Source: Pratylenchus scribneri (taxonomy: Eukaryota > Nematoda > Chromadorea > Rhabditida > Pratylenchidae). Taken from it: 64,000 nucleotides of DNA. Below, piece after piece: positions 47,601-58,600 of this stretch. A program made the position numbers and the translations under genes. The notes under the pieces are model-generated. The model saw only the letters and a program-made list of their open reading frames with translations, ran no database searches and was not told where the DNA came from. Every line of letters begins with the position of its first letter. Positions within the stretch are counted from its first letter, which is position 1. The DNA is taken from positions 62,001 through 126,000 of the forward strand of contig JAQSEB010000019.1 of assembly GCA_030063045.1 (NCBI GenBank), written 5' to 3'.

Positions 47601-47852
47601 AGCGAGAATTTGATTCGATGGGTGGAATTTGCGGCAGAATTCCCGGAATTGAATGAGCTGAATTTGCCTTTTGATGATGATATGCACTGGACAGTCTATT
47701 ATTCACTTGATGCAATCGGATTCACCATTTTTGCATTGTTCAGCATTTTATTTTTAATTTGGAAATTCACAAAAATGCTTATACTCTATGGACTGGCCAA
47801 AAAAAGAATAGACAAAGAAAAGAGTGTGGAAAGAAAATTCAAAGCTCAATAA
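44656..47852 (+). CDS. UGT-A: UDP-glycosyltransferase, intact
   Basis: Eight exons (44656-44853, 45117-45336, 45615-45812, 46038-46153, 46201-46386, 46431-46674, 47270-47484, 47526-47852) give 567 residues in frame. Signal peptide, then KILVHDPSLGFSHSQFLG with the catalytic His position of nematode UGTs; the sugar-nucleotide binding half has AVLFSFGTIADT, VHIFDWVPQSAIL and FITHCGQNSISEA (THGG of other UGTs is THCG). A C-terminal membrane helix (IGFTIFALFSILFLIW) is followed by a Lys-rich ER-retention-like tail. Such enzymes glycosylate small lipophilic molecules in the ER lumen. Exon 6 to 7 is joined as CTTG|gtaggt to tttag|AACATCC, which gives the family spacing; an alternative donor four bases downstream with another acceptor would add ~14 residues. 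Confidence 0.9.
46865..47085. repeat. 38-bp minisatellite in UGT-A intron 6
   Basis: Six units of TTCGGAAAGGAAAAATACAA plus ACATTTTGGCAAACATTT. The paralogous intron of UGT-B holds the same array expanded and with 37-bp units. Confidence 0.9.
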
Positions 47853-49329
47853 TTTCTTTTTTTAAATTTTTGTATCTTATCGAAAAAAATTTTGAAAATT
47901 TTGCTTGAATGATGGAGAGGAAAATTTACATATTTCTTTGCCACAAGCTGAAAAATGGTTCAAGAAAAAAATTAAATATTGAAATTGGAAATATTAATGA
48001 GTGCTGGCAATTGAGAAATTTAGGATTTGAAAAATTACTACCTACTATTAATATACTTAATATTATTGGAAAAAATTAAAATTTTAATTATTTGCATCAG
48101 ATTTAATTTTTGATACATTTTGACATAATTGAATTTTATAAAACATTTGGTATTACGCTTTTTGCGGACCCGTCAATTTGCGGACGAAATGGTTTGGTGC
48201 TGCAGGTGGCAAAGTTGATGTGGAATTGTATATTGCATTTTATTAGGCATAAAGTTAGCTACAAAATGATATCAAAAGCATTGGCCAATATTTCAAATTC
48301 ACCGAGTTATGTCCAAAAAACCATCAGGAACACAATTTTGATTAAATCAAAGGTTTTTGGCCATAACTCGCTGAATACTCAATATTGGTCTAAACTTTTG
48401 ATGTCATTTTGTAGCTAATTTTACGACTAATAAAATGATATAGAAAATGCCACATCAACTTTACAGCCATCGGCACCAAACTGTTCCGTCCGCAAATGGC
48501 GGGTCCGCAAAATACGGCTAGCCAAACAATTCTCTATTTATGAAAACAAAAATACATAAAAAAATTTTATACAAAAATTATAATTTTTTTCATTTTCTCT
48601 TTAATCCTGCTTAAAATTTTTAGTTATATATCCTTATTCTAAATGTATCTCATTCTAACTTTTTTTAATCATTCGAAAGTAAAAGTGTTGTTATAACACA
48701 ATATTTTCATTAATCGGCTACATGGACATCAAATATAATATTCTGTCTATTTTTAATATTTTTAAAGTTTGTGCTGTATTTTATGCTAGAATATTTTTTA
48801 AATGAATTAAATAATCAGATTTTTAAATAGTATTTTTAGAAGGCATCGCCGCACTATAAATATTGTAGCACTAAATGTACCCAACACTAAAGTCGAATCA
48901 CTGTAAAAATTAAAAAAACAATTCCTTTTTAAAATGGGACTATGAAAATTTAACTTGAATAAATTTTGAAAATTTAATATAATCGTACTTTGATTTTATA
49001 GTAAGTTACTTGCGTCTCAAACCATATTAATGATAATTTTTTAAAGAATACAAATATTCTATTGAAATGGAAGATAAGAATGACACTCATTTTGTTCACT
49101 TTTAAAATGATAAGCATTTCACAGACTATATATAATTCGTCAATAACTTAAATTATTTTATTCATAGTTAATTGCCAAAAAAATTTAAATAATTCAATAA
49201 AATATTTTTTATCAAATTAAGATATTTCTTCCGATTAAAGCTAGACAAAAAAGTTTGTACCAATTCAAAATTTAAAAATAGGTATATTCCATTCACAAAT
49301 TCAGATAATAAATTTAAAATAATTACAAA
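47853..49329. other. Spacer between UGT-A and UGT-B
   Basis: Contains the palindromic element at 48150-48522. The flank 49270-49329 resembles the UGT-A promoter-proximal region (ATTCACAAATTCAGATAATAAA), as expected after tandem duplication. No other gene is seen. Confidence 0.45.
48150..48522. mobile_element. Palindromic MITE with TTTTGCGGACCCG ends
   Basis: Arms of ~170 bp: TTTTTGCGGACCCGTCAATT...GTTTGGTGC (left) and the complement of GGCACCAAACTGTTCCGTCC...CGGGTCCGCAAAATACGG (right), with TAGCTACAAAATGATATCAA inside. Its TTTGCGGAC end motif is the unit expanded in the element at 32893-33604, and its inside matches the element at 20165-20450. Confidence 0.75.
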
Positions 49330-52300
49330 ATGTTTCCCAGTAATTTTGCTTTTTTCATTATTTTACTTTGCTTTTGGCACTTTTTTGATTCAATTTCATC
49401 CAAAAATGATGCTCAACCATTGGCCAATAGCGGCCCTAAAAGAAAACTCAAAATTCTTGTCCACGATCCTTCGTTCTCTTTCAGTCATTCACAATTTTTG
49501 GGTGCTATTGCCGACACACTTCAGGAAGCTGGCCATGAAGTGGTGCGTTTATTTTATTTATTTTTTTACCAATTTTTCTTCAAAAAAATTTTAATATAAA
49601 ATTAATATTTTGACATATTATTTGAAAAATTCGTCTTATATGTAAAATTTATGGTACTTACTTTACTTACGTTTATCCGGGTGCAGATTTTTTCTCACCA
49701 AAACTACCTAAAGTTACCCCCAAAATTGGTAACCTCTAAAATCAGGTTTTTTATCATTTTACAATAAAATAAGCATAATAGAGTAAGAATTTTAAAAAAT
49801 CTGCACCCGGATAATACATAGTATTAAATTTATAATATTTTAATTTTAAATAGATTATAAATTCATGCAAAAAATTAGTTAAAATTTAAAATTACTATCA
49901 AATGAAAATTAAAAATTCCGACTATTCAGCATTATTTCAAAATGATTTCGGACCAGAATTCCCGAAAAAATGTGACCCATTTAGTCAAGCATATTTACAA
50001 ACATGAGCCACGATTTAATGACCCGAAGAAATTTGCAATAGAAGAATTGGATCAAATCAAAAATGCATTTTCCGGTCTTCGGCCAACTTTAAATGTTTTA
50101 AACCATCCAATAAATGACATGTTGCCATTGTTCAAGTCCACCTGTGAAGGTAAAAATTTCAAAATAAATATATTGATTAATTTATTAAAAAATTGACAAA
50201 AAAGAAGAAACATCATAAAAACATACAAATAGCATTTTTATTTACTTTTATATTAAAATTCTAAATTAATTTCAATAATTTTATTTTATTATTTTTAAAA
50301 TTAAATAATTTATTATACTTTAGAAATGATCAAAAACACGGAGATTTTGGACAAATTAACAAATGAGCATTTCGATGTTGCCATCGGTGAATTGTATGAT
50401 TATTGTCCGGCAGCAATTTTCCATCGAATTGGGGCACGCACAAAATTAGCCGCCTATGCAGTTCCTCCAGTTCAGCTAGTCGCTAGCCAATTTGGCATTC
50501 CCACCTTCGCCAGTTTCATACACAGTTTGATTTTTATTCAAAAATTTTGTTGGAGTAAATTAATTTTTTAATGAATTAATTAAACATTTCTTAATTTTGA
50601 AATTCCTGCACTATAAATAAATAAAAAATATATATTTATTTTATTTATCCAGATATGATAGTGCCAAGCACTAATTCACTAGAATCATCATTTTTTGCTC
50701 GACTTCTCAATTTTTACAATGAATTTTATGACTGGCTTCGGATCAAGCAAATATTTATTAATGAACAAGTAAATATGGAAAGAAATAATCAAATATTTTT
50801 TTATTTTAGGAACCAATATTTCGTGAAGTATTTGGCCAAAATTTTCCTCCTATGATGTCTATTTCAAAAAATTTTTCTTTGCTTTTCTCTAATTCGAATC
50901 CATTCTTTGAATTTGCGCGCCCAACTTCCAATAAATTAATTCATATTGGCGGTTTGGTGGATCAAAGAAATCAGAAAAAACAGAATTTGGATGGAGTAAA
51001 TTTATATTTTATTTTATTAAATTTTATAAATTTTAATAGAAATTCAAACAAATTATGGACAATACCAAACATGGGGCAGTGTTGTTTTCTTTTGGCACCA
51101 TTGCGGACACTCGTCATATGAATGAAAGAATGCTAAATGCATTCATCAATGCATTTTCTGCATTTCCTCACATCGAATTTCTATGGAAATTGGATAAGGA
51201 AACAATGGAAAATAATTCGGCATTATTTGAAAAGGCACCAAATGTTCATATATTTGATTGGGTTCCACAGTCTGCTATACTTGGTAGGTAAAATTTAATT
51301 AATAAATTGAAATAATTAAGATGCTGTAAAATTTATTAAAAAATGGAAAATTATTATATTTAGTTAATGGATGTAAAAAATAAGATATTTTTTAAATTGA
51401 AAATTATTGATGATAACACTGACGATAATATATTTTTAGCAAATTTTTATGGAAAGTGAAATAAAATTTAACAAAAATTTTCTTAAAAAGAAAACACAAC
51501 ATTTATGAAAAAACATTTTGACAAACATTTGGATATTTAATTGAAGAAAATTTTCACAAACATATTCAGGATAATTAATTGAAAAAACCTTTTAACAAAC
51601 ATTTTAAAGAAAGGTAAAACAACATTTAGGAAAAAAAATTTGATAGTCATTTTCAGGAAAGAAAAACATAAATAGTTGTCAAACATTTTGATAAACATTT
51701 TCCTGGAAGAAAAAAATGCAAACTTTTTGGCGAACATTTATCGGAAGGAAAAATACAAACATTTTGGCAAACATTTTCCGGAAAGAAAAATACAAACATT
51801 TTGGCAAATTCCAGAAAGAAAAATACAAACATTTTGGCGAACATTTTCCGGAAAGGAAAAACATTTTGGCGAACATTTTCCGGAAAGGAAAAACACAAAC
51901 ATTTTGGCGAACATTTTCCGGAAAGAAAAATACAAACATTTTGGCGAACATTTTCCGGAAAGAAAAATACAAACATTTTGGCAAACATTTTCCGGAAAGA
52001 AAAATACAAACATTTTGGCAAACATTTTCCGGAAAGAAAAATACAAACATTTTGGCGAACATTTTCCGGAAAGAAAAATACAAACATTTTGGCAAACATT
52101 TTCCGGAAAGAAAAATACAAACATTTTGGCAAACATTTTCCGGAAAGAAAAATACAAACATTTTGGCAAATTCCGGAAAGGAAAAAATAAAAACATTTTG
52201 GCAAACATTTTCCGGAAAGGAAAAACACAAACATTTTGGCAAACATTTTCCGGAAAGAAAAATACAAACATTTTGGCAAACATTTTCCGGAAAGGAAAAT

Positions 52301-53017
52301 ACAAACATTTTGGCGAACATTTTTCGAAATGATTTTATCCATCTGCCTTTTTTTGTTTTTACAAAATTTATATACACAATAATTAAATTAGAATTCCAAA
52401 TCCAATGAAATAAAATAAATTGAAAAGTAATAAATTTTTTAAAAAAATTTCGGAACATCCAAATTTGCATGCATTCATAACTCATTGTGGCCAAAATAGT
52501 GTAAGTGAGGCAGCACGCTATGGGAAGCCAATAATTGGAATTCCACTATTTGGTGATCAGTTTTATAATTCCATGTTAATTCGACAAAAAGGAATGTCAA
52601 TTCATTTGGATGTTCGAGAATTAAGTGGAGAAAATGCCGAAAATGTACTCATTTCAACAATCAAAAATGTAAAATTCATTCAAATTAAAAATATTAAATA
52701 AATATTTTAAGATCCTCTCTGATCCAAAATATCGACAAAATGCTGAGCTAATCAAGAAAAAGTTGGAATTGATGCCATTTAAAGCCAGCGAGAATTTGAT
52801 TCGATGGGTGGAATTTGCGGCCGAATTCCCAGAATTGAATGAGCTGAATTTGCCTTTTGATGATGATATGCATTGGACAGTCTATTATTCACTTGATGCA
52901 ATCGGATTCACCATTTTTGCATTGTTCAGCATTTTGTTTTTGATTTGGAATTGCACAAAAATTATCATTCTCTATGGACTGAAAAAAAGAAGAATTGGCA
53001 AAGAAAAAACACAATAA
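49330..53017 (+). CDS. UGT-B: UDP-glycosyltransferase paralogue with altered splice site
   Basis: Same eight-exon plan as UGT-A: 49330-49542, 49930-50149, 50324-50524, 50653-50768, 50810-50995, 51040-51283 (or 51287), 52454 (or 52428)-52668, 52712-53017. Signal peptide, FSFSHSQFLG, AVLFSFGTIADT, FDWVPQSAIL, FITHCGQNSVSEA and the C-terminal membrane helix are all present. The acceptor used in UGT-A for exon 7 reads tcgg here instead of ttag. An in-frame alternative exists: donor AG|gtaaaa (after 51287) with acceptor gaaaag|T (before 52428), adding about ten residues (SNKFFKKIS) and giving 576 residues. So the gene may be functional with a longer loop, or mis-spliced. Intron 6 holds a large minisatellite. 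Confidence 0.8.
49645..49833. mobile_element. MITE in UGT-B intron 1, GGTACTT family, copy 2
   Basis: Element 49653-49825 starts GGTACTTAC and has inverted TTATCCGGGTGCAGATTTTT arms. It is flanked by 8-bp AAATTTAT repeats (49645-49652, 49826-49833). UGT-A intron 1 has no insertion at the matching place. Confidence 0.75.
51725..52330. repeat. 37-bp minisatellite in UGT-B intron 6
   Basis: About 16 units of TTTTCCGGAAAGAAAAATAC plus AAACATTTTGGCAAACA, with variants (GGCGAAC, GGAAAGGAAA) and two units truncated to GGCAAATTCCGG. A 37-bp period without stops leaves all frames open on both strands, which explains the long spurious open frames here. Confidence 0.95.
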
Positions 53018-53535
53018 TTTCTTTTTAAATTTTATGAATTTTATTTTAAAAAAAAATAAAATTTTAACATTTTTTTGAATGGTGGAACGGAAAATGTAAA
53101 TATTTCGTTTATGAAAAATTTATTGGAATATATTTAATTTACAAAAAAACTGAATTTACAAAAATTCATTCGTGTCGAAAAATAATATATTTTTGTGGCC
53201 ATATAACTTGGCCAAATCAGCAGATTTCTTTAAGATTCCCTAACCCCTAATCCCATCCTGGCCTCAACCTAACCCTGAGCTCTAATACCTAGTGATGGCA
53301 AAGTTATATGGCCTTAAAAATATAATATTACGAAAGAATTTTTATTGATTCAATTATTTATTGTAAATTAATAGACTTCCAAATTTATTTAAAATGTAAG
53401 CAATTAAAAAAAGACATTGAATATTCTTTAACCTTCAAATATATGATCTAACAGTAAAACATATATTCATTAATTAACCAAATATAACTCAAAATCATCT
53501 CTTTGATTTTGTTATTCATTTCCATCATTATATTT
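53018..53535. other. Spacer between UGT-B and the 197-residue gene
   Basis: Holds a foldback element of the GAGGCCAT family (53165-53345; core CCCTAACCCCTAATCCCATC). No gene is seen in the rest. Confidence 0.5.
53165..53345. mobile_element. GAGGCCATATAACTTGGCC foldback family (copies here, 54433, 55878, 1150)
   Basis: Ends AATATATTTTTGTGGCCATA and the complement of TATGGCCTTAAAAATATAAT, with an AGACTTCTTTAAGATTCCC-like core. Sister copies lie at 54433-54622 and 55878-56072, and a diverged one at about 1150-1310. Three copies within 3 kb. Confidence 0.7.
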
Positions 53536-54762
53536 TTAATTCTTTTCCTTCTTAAATTGCATTTCATCAAAAACTAAAAATAATTCAAAATTATTCAATC
53601 AAAATTAATTAATTCAAATTACCTTTATTTATTGGAAAATAAATTGAATTGATACCATTTTCGGTTTGGAATCGAGATTGTTCAATTTTTTCTTCGCATT
53701 TTTGCTTCCAATATTCCTCTTGGCCAATTGGGCATCGAATAATGCAATGTCGGATTCGGTTGGCCCCTTCCAAATGTTTACGATAAAATGCCAATACTTC
53801 ATAGGTCTTCTCACTTTTTAATGAAAACATTTTTGGTTTTATTATTTTAAAAATATAAAAATAAAAAAAACTTGACTTTTATTCATTTTTATATTTGGGT
53901 TTATTTATTTAAAGTTTGTATTTAATTTGTAGATTAAAATTTTTATTTCTTTCTAATAATGTGAATTTTGGAAATATTTTGGTGAGATCAACGTAAAAAA
54001 TTCAAAAAAAACTTGACAATTTTCAAGGGTTTGTAAATTAAAACTCACTAAAATTCAATTTTTTGAAAGCCTTGAATGTATTCAGGCGGTGAAATTACAG
54101 CAATTGGAATCAATTTATTTCCATTTGATGTATGTAATTGTAAAATTGCGCGAGGATTGAATGATTGGTCAACTTTAAACCAAAATTGCAAATTTGGAAT
54201 AATTCTATTTTGGACATTTGAATGCAATTTTGGCCAACATAGCTGCTTGAATGTCCAATTTGATGTGCTCATTGATGAGTCGGCCATTTCAATTCGCTTA
54301 ATCCATTCCAAAACTTCAATAAGCCAATTTGGTACACTAATAAAAAGTAGATTTATAAATTGTATATTCTTTTTTAGAATATTATAGAGATATTATTTAT
54401 TTGCCAAAAAAGGAATTAATTTGCCTAAATTCTTTTGTGCCAAAAATATATATTTTTGAGGCCATAAAACTTGGCCATAACAAGGTATTAGCGCTCATGG
54501 TTAGGTTCAGGGCAAGATGGGATTAGGGGCTTGGTGTGAGGGAATCTTAAAAGAAGTCTGATTTGGCCAATTTATATGGCCTCAAAAATATAATATTTTC
54601 GATGCGAAAGAATTTTTTTAAATTCAGCGATTTTTTTTCTAAATTAATAGAGAGAGATCCATTATAATATAATAAAAAATTTTACTATTTCCTTTTTGCT
54701 TCTTTGCTTTTCACGATTTGCCGATTGTTTTCATTTTTCTGTCGCTGCTCAATATTATTCAT
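53536..54762 (-). CDS. Complete four-exon gene, unknown function (197 residues)
   Basis: Exons 54762-54686, 54336-54049, 53813-53623 and 53573-53536 join in frame (phases 2, 2, 1) with consensus sites TA|gtaaaa, ttag|TGTACC, TA|gtgagt, aaag|TGAG, G|gtaatt and tttag|TT. The product is basic at the start (NNIEQRQKNENNRQIVKSKE), then WLIEVLEWIKRIEMAD, WTFKQLCWPKLH, a Trp/Phe-rich middle, LIPIAVISPPEY, and a helical charged C-terminal part (YEVLAFYRKHLEG, EEYWKQKCEEKIEQ). No signal peptide or membrane segment. I do not recognise the family. It lies head to tail with the NSF-like gene downstream on the same strand, 0.9 kb apart. Confidence 0.7.
54433..54622. mobile_element. GAGGCCAT foldback element in intron 1 of the 197-residue gene
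   Basis: TTTTTGAGGCCATAAAACTT on the left and its complement near ATGGCCTCAAAAATATAATA on the right; core GGTTAGGTTCAGGGCAAGAT. Highly similar to the copy at 55878-56072. Confidence 0.75.
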
Positions 54763-55668
54763 AGCTTTATTTTAATTAATTTGTGGAAAAAAATTGTTTT
54801 ATTTAAATTAGAAATTTGAATTAATGGTGAATAAATTTTACCAAAATATAAAGAAAATGGGTTGTAAAATATTGGATTGTCCAAGGCAAAAATTTGAATT
54901 TTTATTTTTTATTGTCAAAACTGAAAGGAATTGGGTCAAATCTCAAATTTATGGTAAAATACAAAATAGGGAGGAAAATTTTGTTTTTTGCCTCTTGATT
55001 TTGACTACCGAAAATGCATATTTATTCCAAATTGCATGAGGCAAAAAAGATATGTTAATCTGGGAAATGTCTGATTTTCTATTCATGAAAGTAAAAAATA
55101 CAGTTGAGGATTTAAGCATTTTGACGGTAATAATTCTCAATAAAAAATTAAAAACTAACATCATAATAACTGTTAAAATTTATTTTTTTAATTTAATAAT
55201 GCCATTATTCGCGTTTTTTTCTAATTTATATTCATTAAATCTTTAATTGCCAAATAATATGAATATGAATAATTGAAAATTTTATCCAGAAGAAATAATA
55301 AAATGATGGAATTGGAATGTTTTAAAATATAATAAATAATTTATAATCCTTAATTAAGTGGAATGATGCAAAATATTATTATGGCATTTTTGATCAAATA
55401 AAATATGTAATTAAGGCCAACAATTTAAATAAATGATTTCTAAATTCTAAATCAAAAAGGATGGTGCAAAATATTATTATGGATGGCATATTTATTGGAT
55501 TAATTAAATTAAAGCCAAAAAATTTGTTGAAATTTGATCAAATTTTCAAAAATTTAAATAAATGAAATTCTCCATAGTTCAAAAATAATGAAATAAAAAT
55601 ATAAAAATTAATCTGAAATAATATGGCTTCTTTCTTCTTTCCTTCCCTTTGTTTCAATTTCCATTTGC
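54763..55668. other. Spacer between the NSF-like gene and the 197-residue gene
   Basis: AT-rich. Two similar blocks (ATGGTGCAAAATATTATTATGG near 55360 and 55462) form a short direct repeat. Frames at 54824-55246 have no supporting motif. Confidence 0.4.
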
Positions 55669-58600
55669 TCATCGATACATGCTCAAATGTGTGGCCGAAT
55701 TGGAAATGGCATAGCATCGTTTCTTCTGCGCAATCAACTCAATCAGACGCTCCTTGAATTTGTCGAATGCTGGTGACGGTGACGGCATAATTTCCTCGGC
55801 ATTTGTTGCCTCTTGTTTGGAATTGGAATACTGTATAAAAAATAATAATTATTATATAGAAAATATTAATTTACCCAAATTCTTTTAATATTATATTTTT
55901 GAGGCAATATTATTTGGCCATAAAACTAGGTATTGGGCTCAGGATTATGTTCAGGGCAGGATGGGATTAGGGGCTATGTTTTAGGGATTTTTAAAGAAGT
56001 CTGATTTGGCCAATTTATATGGCCTCAAAAAATGATTATTTTTCGACTCGAAAAATTTCGGTAAATTAATTCTTTTTTGGGCAAATTAATAGACTTCAAA
56101 TTATTAATAATTATTTTTTAAGATCGAAAAAATATTTAAAAATTTAAAATAATAAATTGAAATTTTATATAAATTTTTTAAATTATTTTTAATTAATAAT
56201 ATTTTAATTTTCGATTTTATTAAAAAAACTGACCCATTCAGTCAATTCCACCAAATCTTTGACGGTAGGGGCCATTTTGCTATCAAATTTTGGGCCAATT
56301 TTTTTACAAATTACATCCAACTCCGCCTTTGTGAACAACTTTTGGACCGCCTTATTTTCCACATTTTCCATTGTTTTTCCCTGTTTTGTTGCCGCCGACA
56401 AAAAATTGATTACATCATCGAATTTGTCAATCCCAGGCAATTCAATGCGATTTTGGAGGCAAGAATGCATTCCGATTTGTTCAAACCATTCTGGCCCTTC
56501 ACAGCTGGTGACCAAAAAAAGAAGGCGCTTTCCCTGGAATTAATATTCATTTTTTTGCCCAAAATTATTGAAACTGTCATACCGTAAATCCTATATTAAA
56601 AAAACCCCCCACCCCTCTATTAATATCCCCCACCCCCTATTTTAATATCTATCTTCATCTATTTGTTTGAATCCTTTTGAAATCCTCGCCCCCTCCTTCC
56701 TCTCTAATCATGATAATTAATCCATCTTTTAATTCTATAAATTTTATTAACCTATTAAATTATTTCGAAAATGGAAGGAATTTGCTGCCAGTTAAGCGAT
56801 CTGACATGTTTAAATTCTAAAAAAACATTTAATACTCATAAAGACATGATTTCTAAAATTGTAAAACACCCACCCCTCTCTCTATTTGTAGTACCTTCTA
56901 GCGGGTATTTTAATTAGTAGCCCGGGATAGCAATAGAGGTTTTATGGTAAAATAAATTTAAAAATACATACTTTTTTCTGTTCCTGATCAAAAACAATTT
57001 GTAATTTTCGTAAGGTTACAGCGTGCCAGCTTTTTTCCCCATTGTAAGTTCCGTAACCTGTAAGACCGAATAAAAATTTACAAAAAAAAAATTTGTTTTA
57101 TTTTTACCAATGATTTGTTCCAGTTTTTCGAAAATAATGCATGCAAATTCGGTGTTTTCACAGTCGGAAATAATTTGATCGATTAGGCCTTTTGGTGTTT
57201 TGTCCTCATAATTTGTTGACTCTAACATTAAATCGGCAGTGACAAAACGGATCTTATTAAGAAAATTTATTATATTGTAATAAAATTAAAAATTACATAA
57301 GGAATTCCAGCGCGTTGTGCAATTGTGGTCGCCAAAAATTTTTTGCCAGATTTCTTTTGACCATTCAGCAATAGCAAACGAGATTGACCAGTGGAGCTTA
57401 AAAATTATAATAAATTAATTTTTTAGAAAAATAATTATTTCTGAATTTTTAATTTTCCCGGAAAACAATTATTTGGGAAATTTTTTGGAAAGGAATTTTA
57501 ATTTTTCCGGAAAATAATTATTCCAAAATTTTTCTCACTTCCGGAACAAATTCCGGAATTTTCTACTTTTCTGGAATATATTCTGAATTTACTATTTTGC
57601 CATGAAAAAAATGTTCCAGAATTCCTCTATTTCTTAGTTAATTTAATAAGAAAGGTAAATAAGAATGGAAAATATCGGTAAAAAATATTTAAAAATATTT
57701 TTATAAAATTCACCCACCTCGCATCACTATTCCGCAATTCATCCACCAAATTTGCTCCCTTTTTCAACACTTCTTCAATTTTCGATGACCATTGAATTGG
57801 TTCACGGCGAAGGATTTGCTTCAAATAATCGCCATCCTTTGAACCCTTTCCAAATGCCTATATGAAAAGGTTTTTTATATTTTTTTAATTCATAAATATT
57901 TACGGGTTTAATGTCATTTTCGAAAGCCAATTCAAAATCAGCGGCACAAATTGTCAATTCAGATTCATTTGAATTTTCTCCATTTTGCTGACCCACTTGT
58001 TGTTCATTTGCTTCTTTAATTCTTTTCATTGCCTTTAATTTAAAATATTTAATTAAACTAATAAAAACATTTTCACACCTGTGATTTTGCAGCTCGAACC
58101 AATCCTTTCAATTCGGCTCCCGAATAATTCACCGTTTTCTTTGCCAATTCTGCCAAATTCACATCTTCATTCAGTCGATTTGATTCTCTAAGAATTCGGA
58201 AATTTTTTTAAATATTTTTTTCAAATTTTTTGCACCTCATCGTTTTTGTGTGAATTTCGAGAATCTCTCGCCGACCATTCTCATTGGGCAAACCAATCTC
58301 AATCTGAAATTTTTTTTGGAATTTTTCGCATTTTTTTCTTTTATCAATCCAATAAAATTTTTTTTAATAATTTTTAATTTAAATAGAAAAAAAATTCGAA
58401 TTTAATAAATATTTCAATTAAAATAATTTCGAAGGATTTACTTGCAATTCCAGACGACCCGGACGAAGTAAGGCTGGATCGAGGGTGTCCAAAAAATTTG
58501 TCATTCCAATGATCAAAATATTATTTAATTGTTCCACACCATCCAATTTTGCTAGCAGTGTATTCACAATGCGCTTGTCAGTTTGATTGTCAGACTAATA

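Noticed and set aside
51653..52494. Open frames up to 271 codons on both strands
   Set aside because: A stop-free 37-bp repeat leaves all frames open; the array lies inside UGT-B intron 6.
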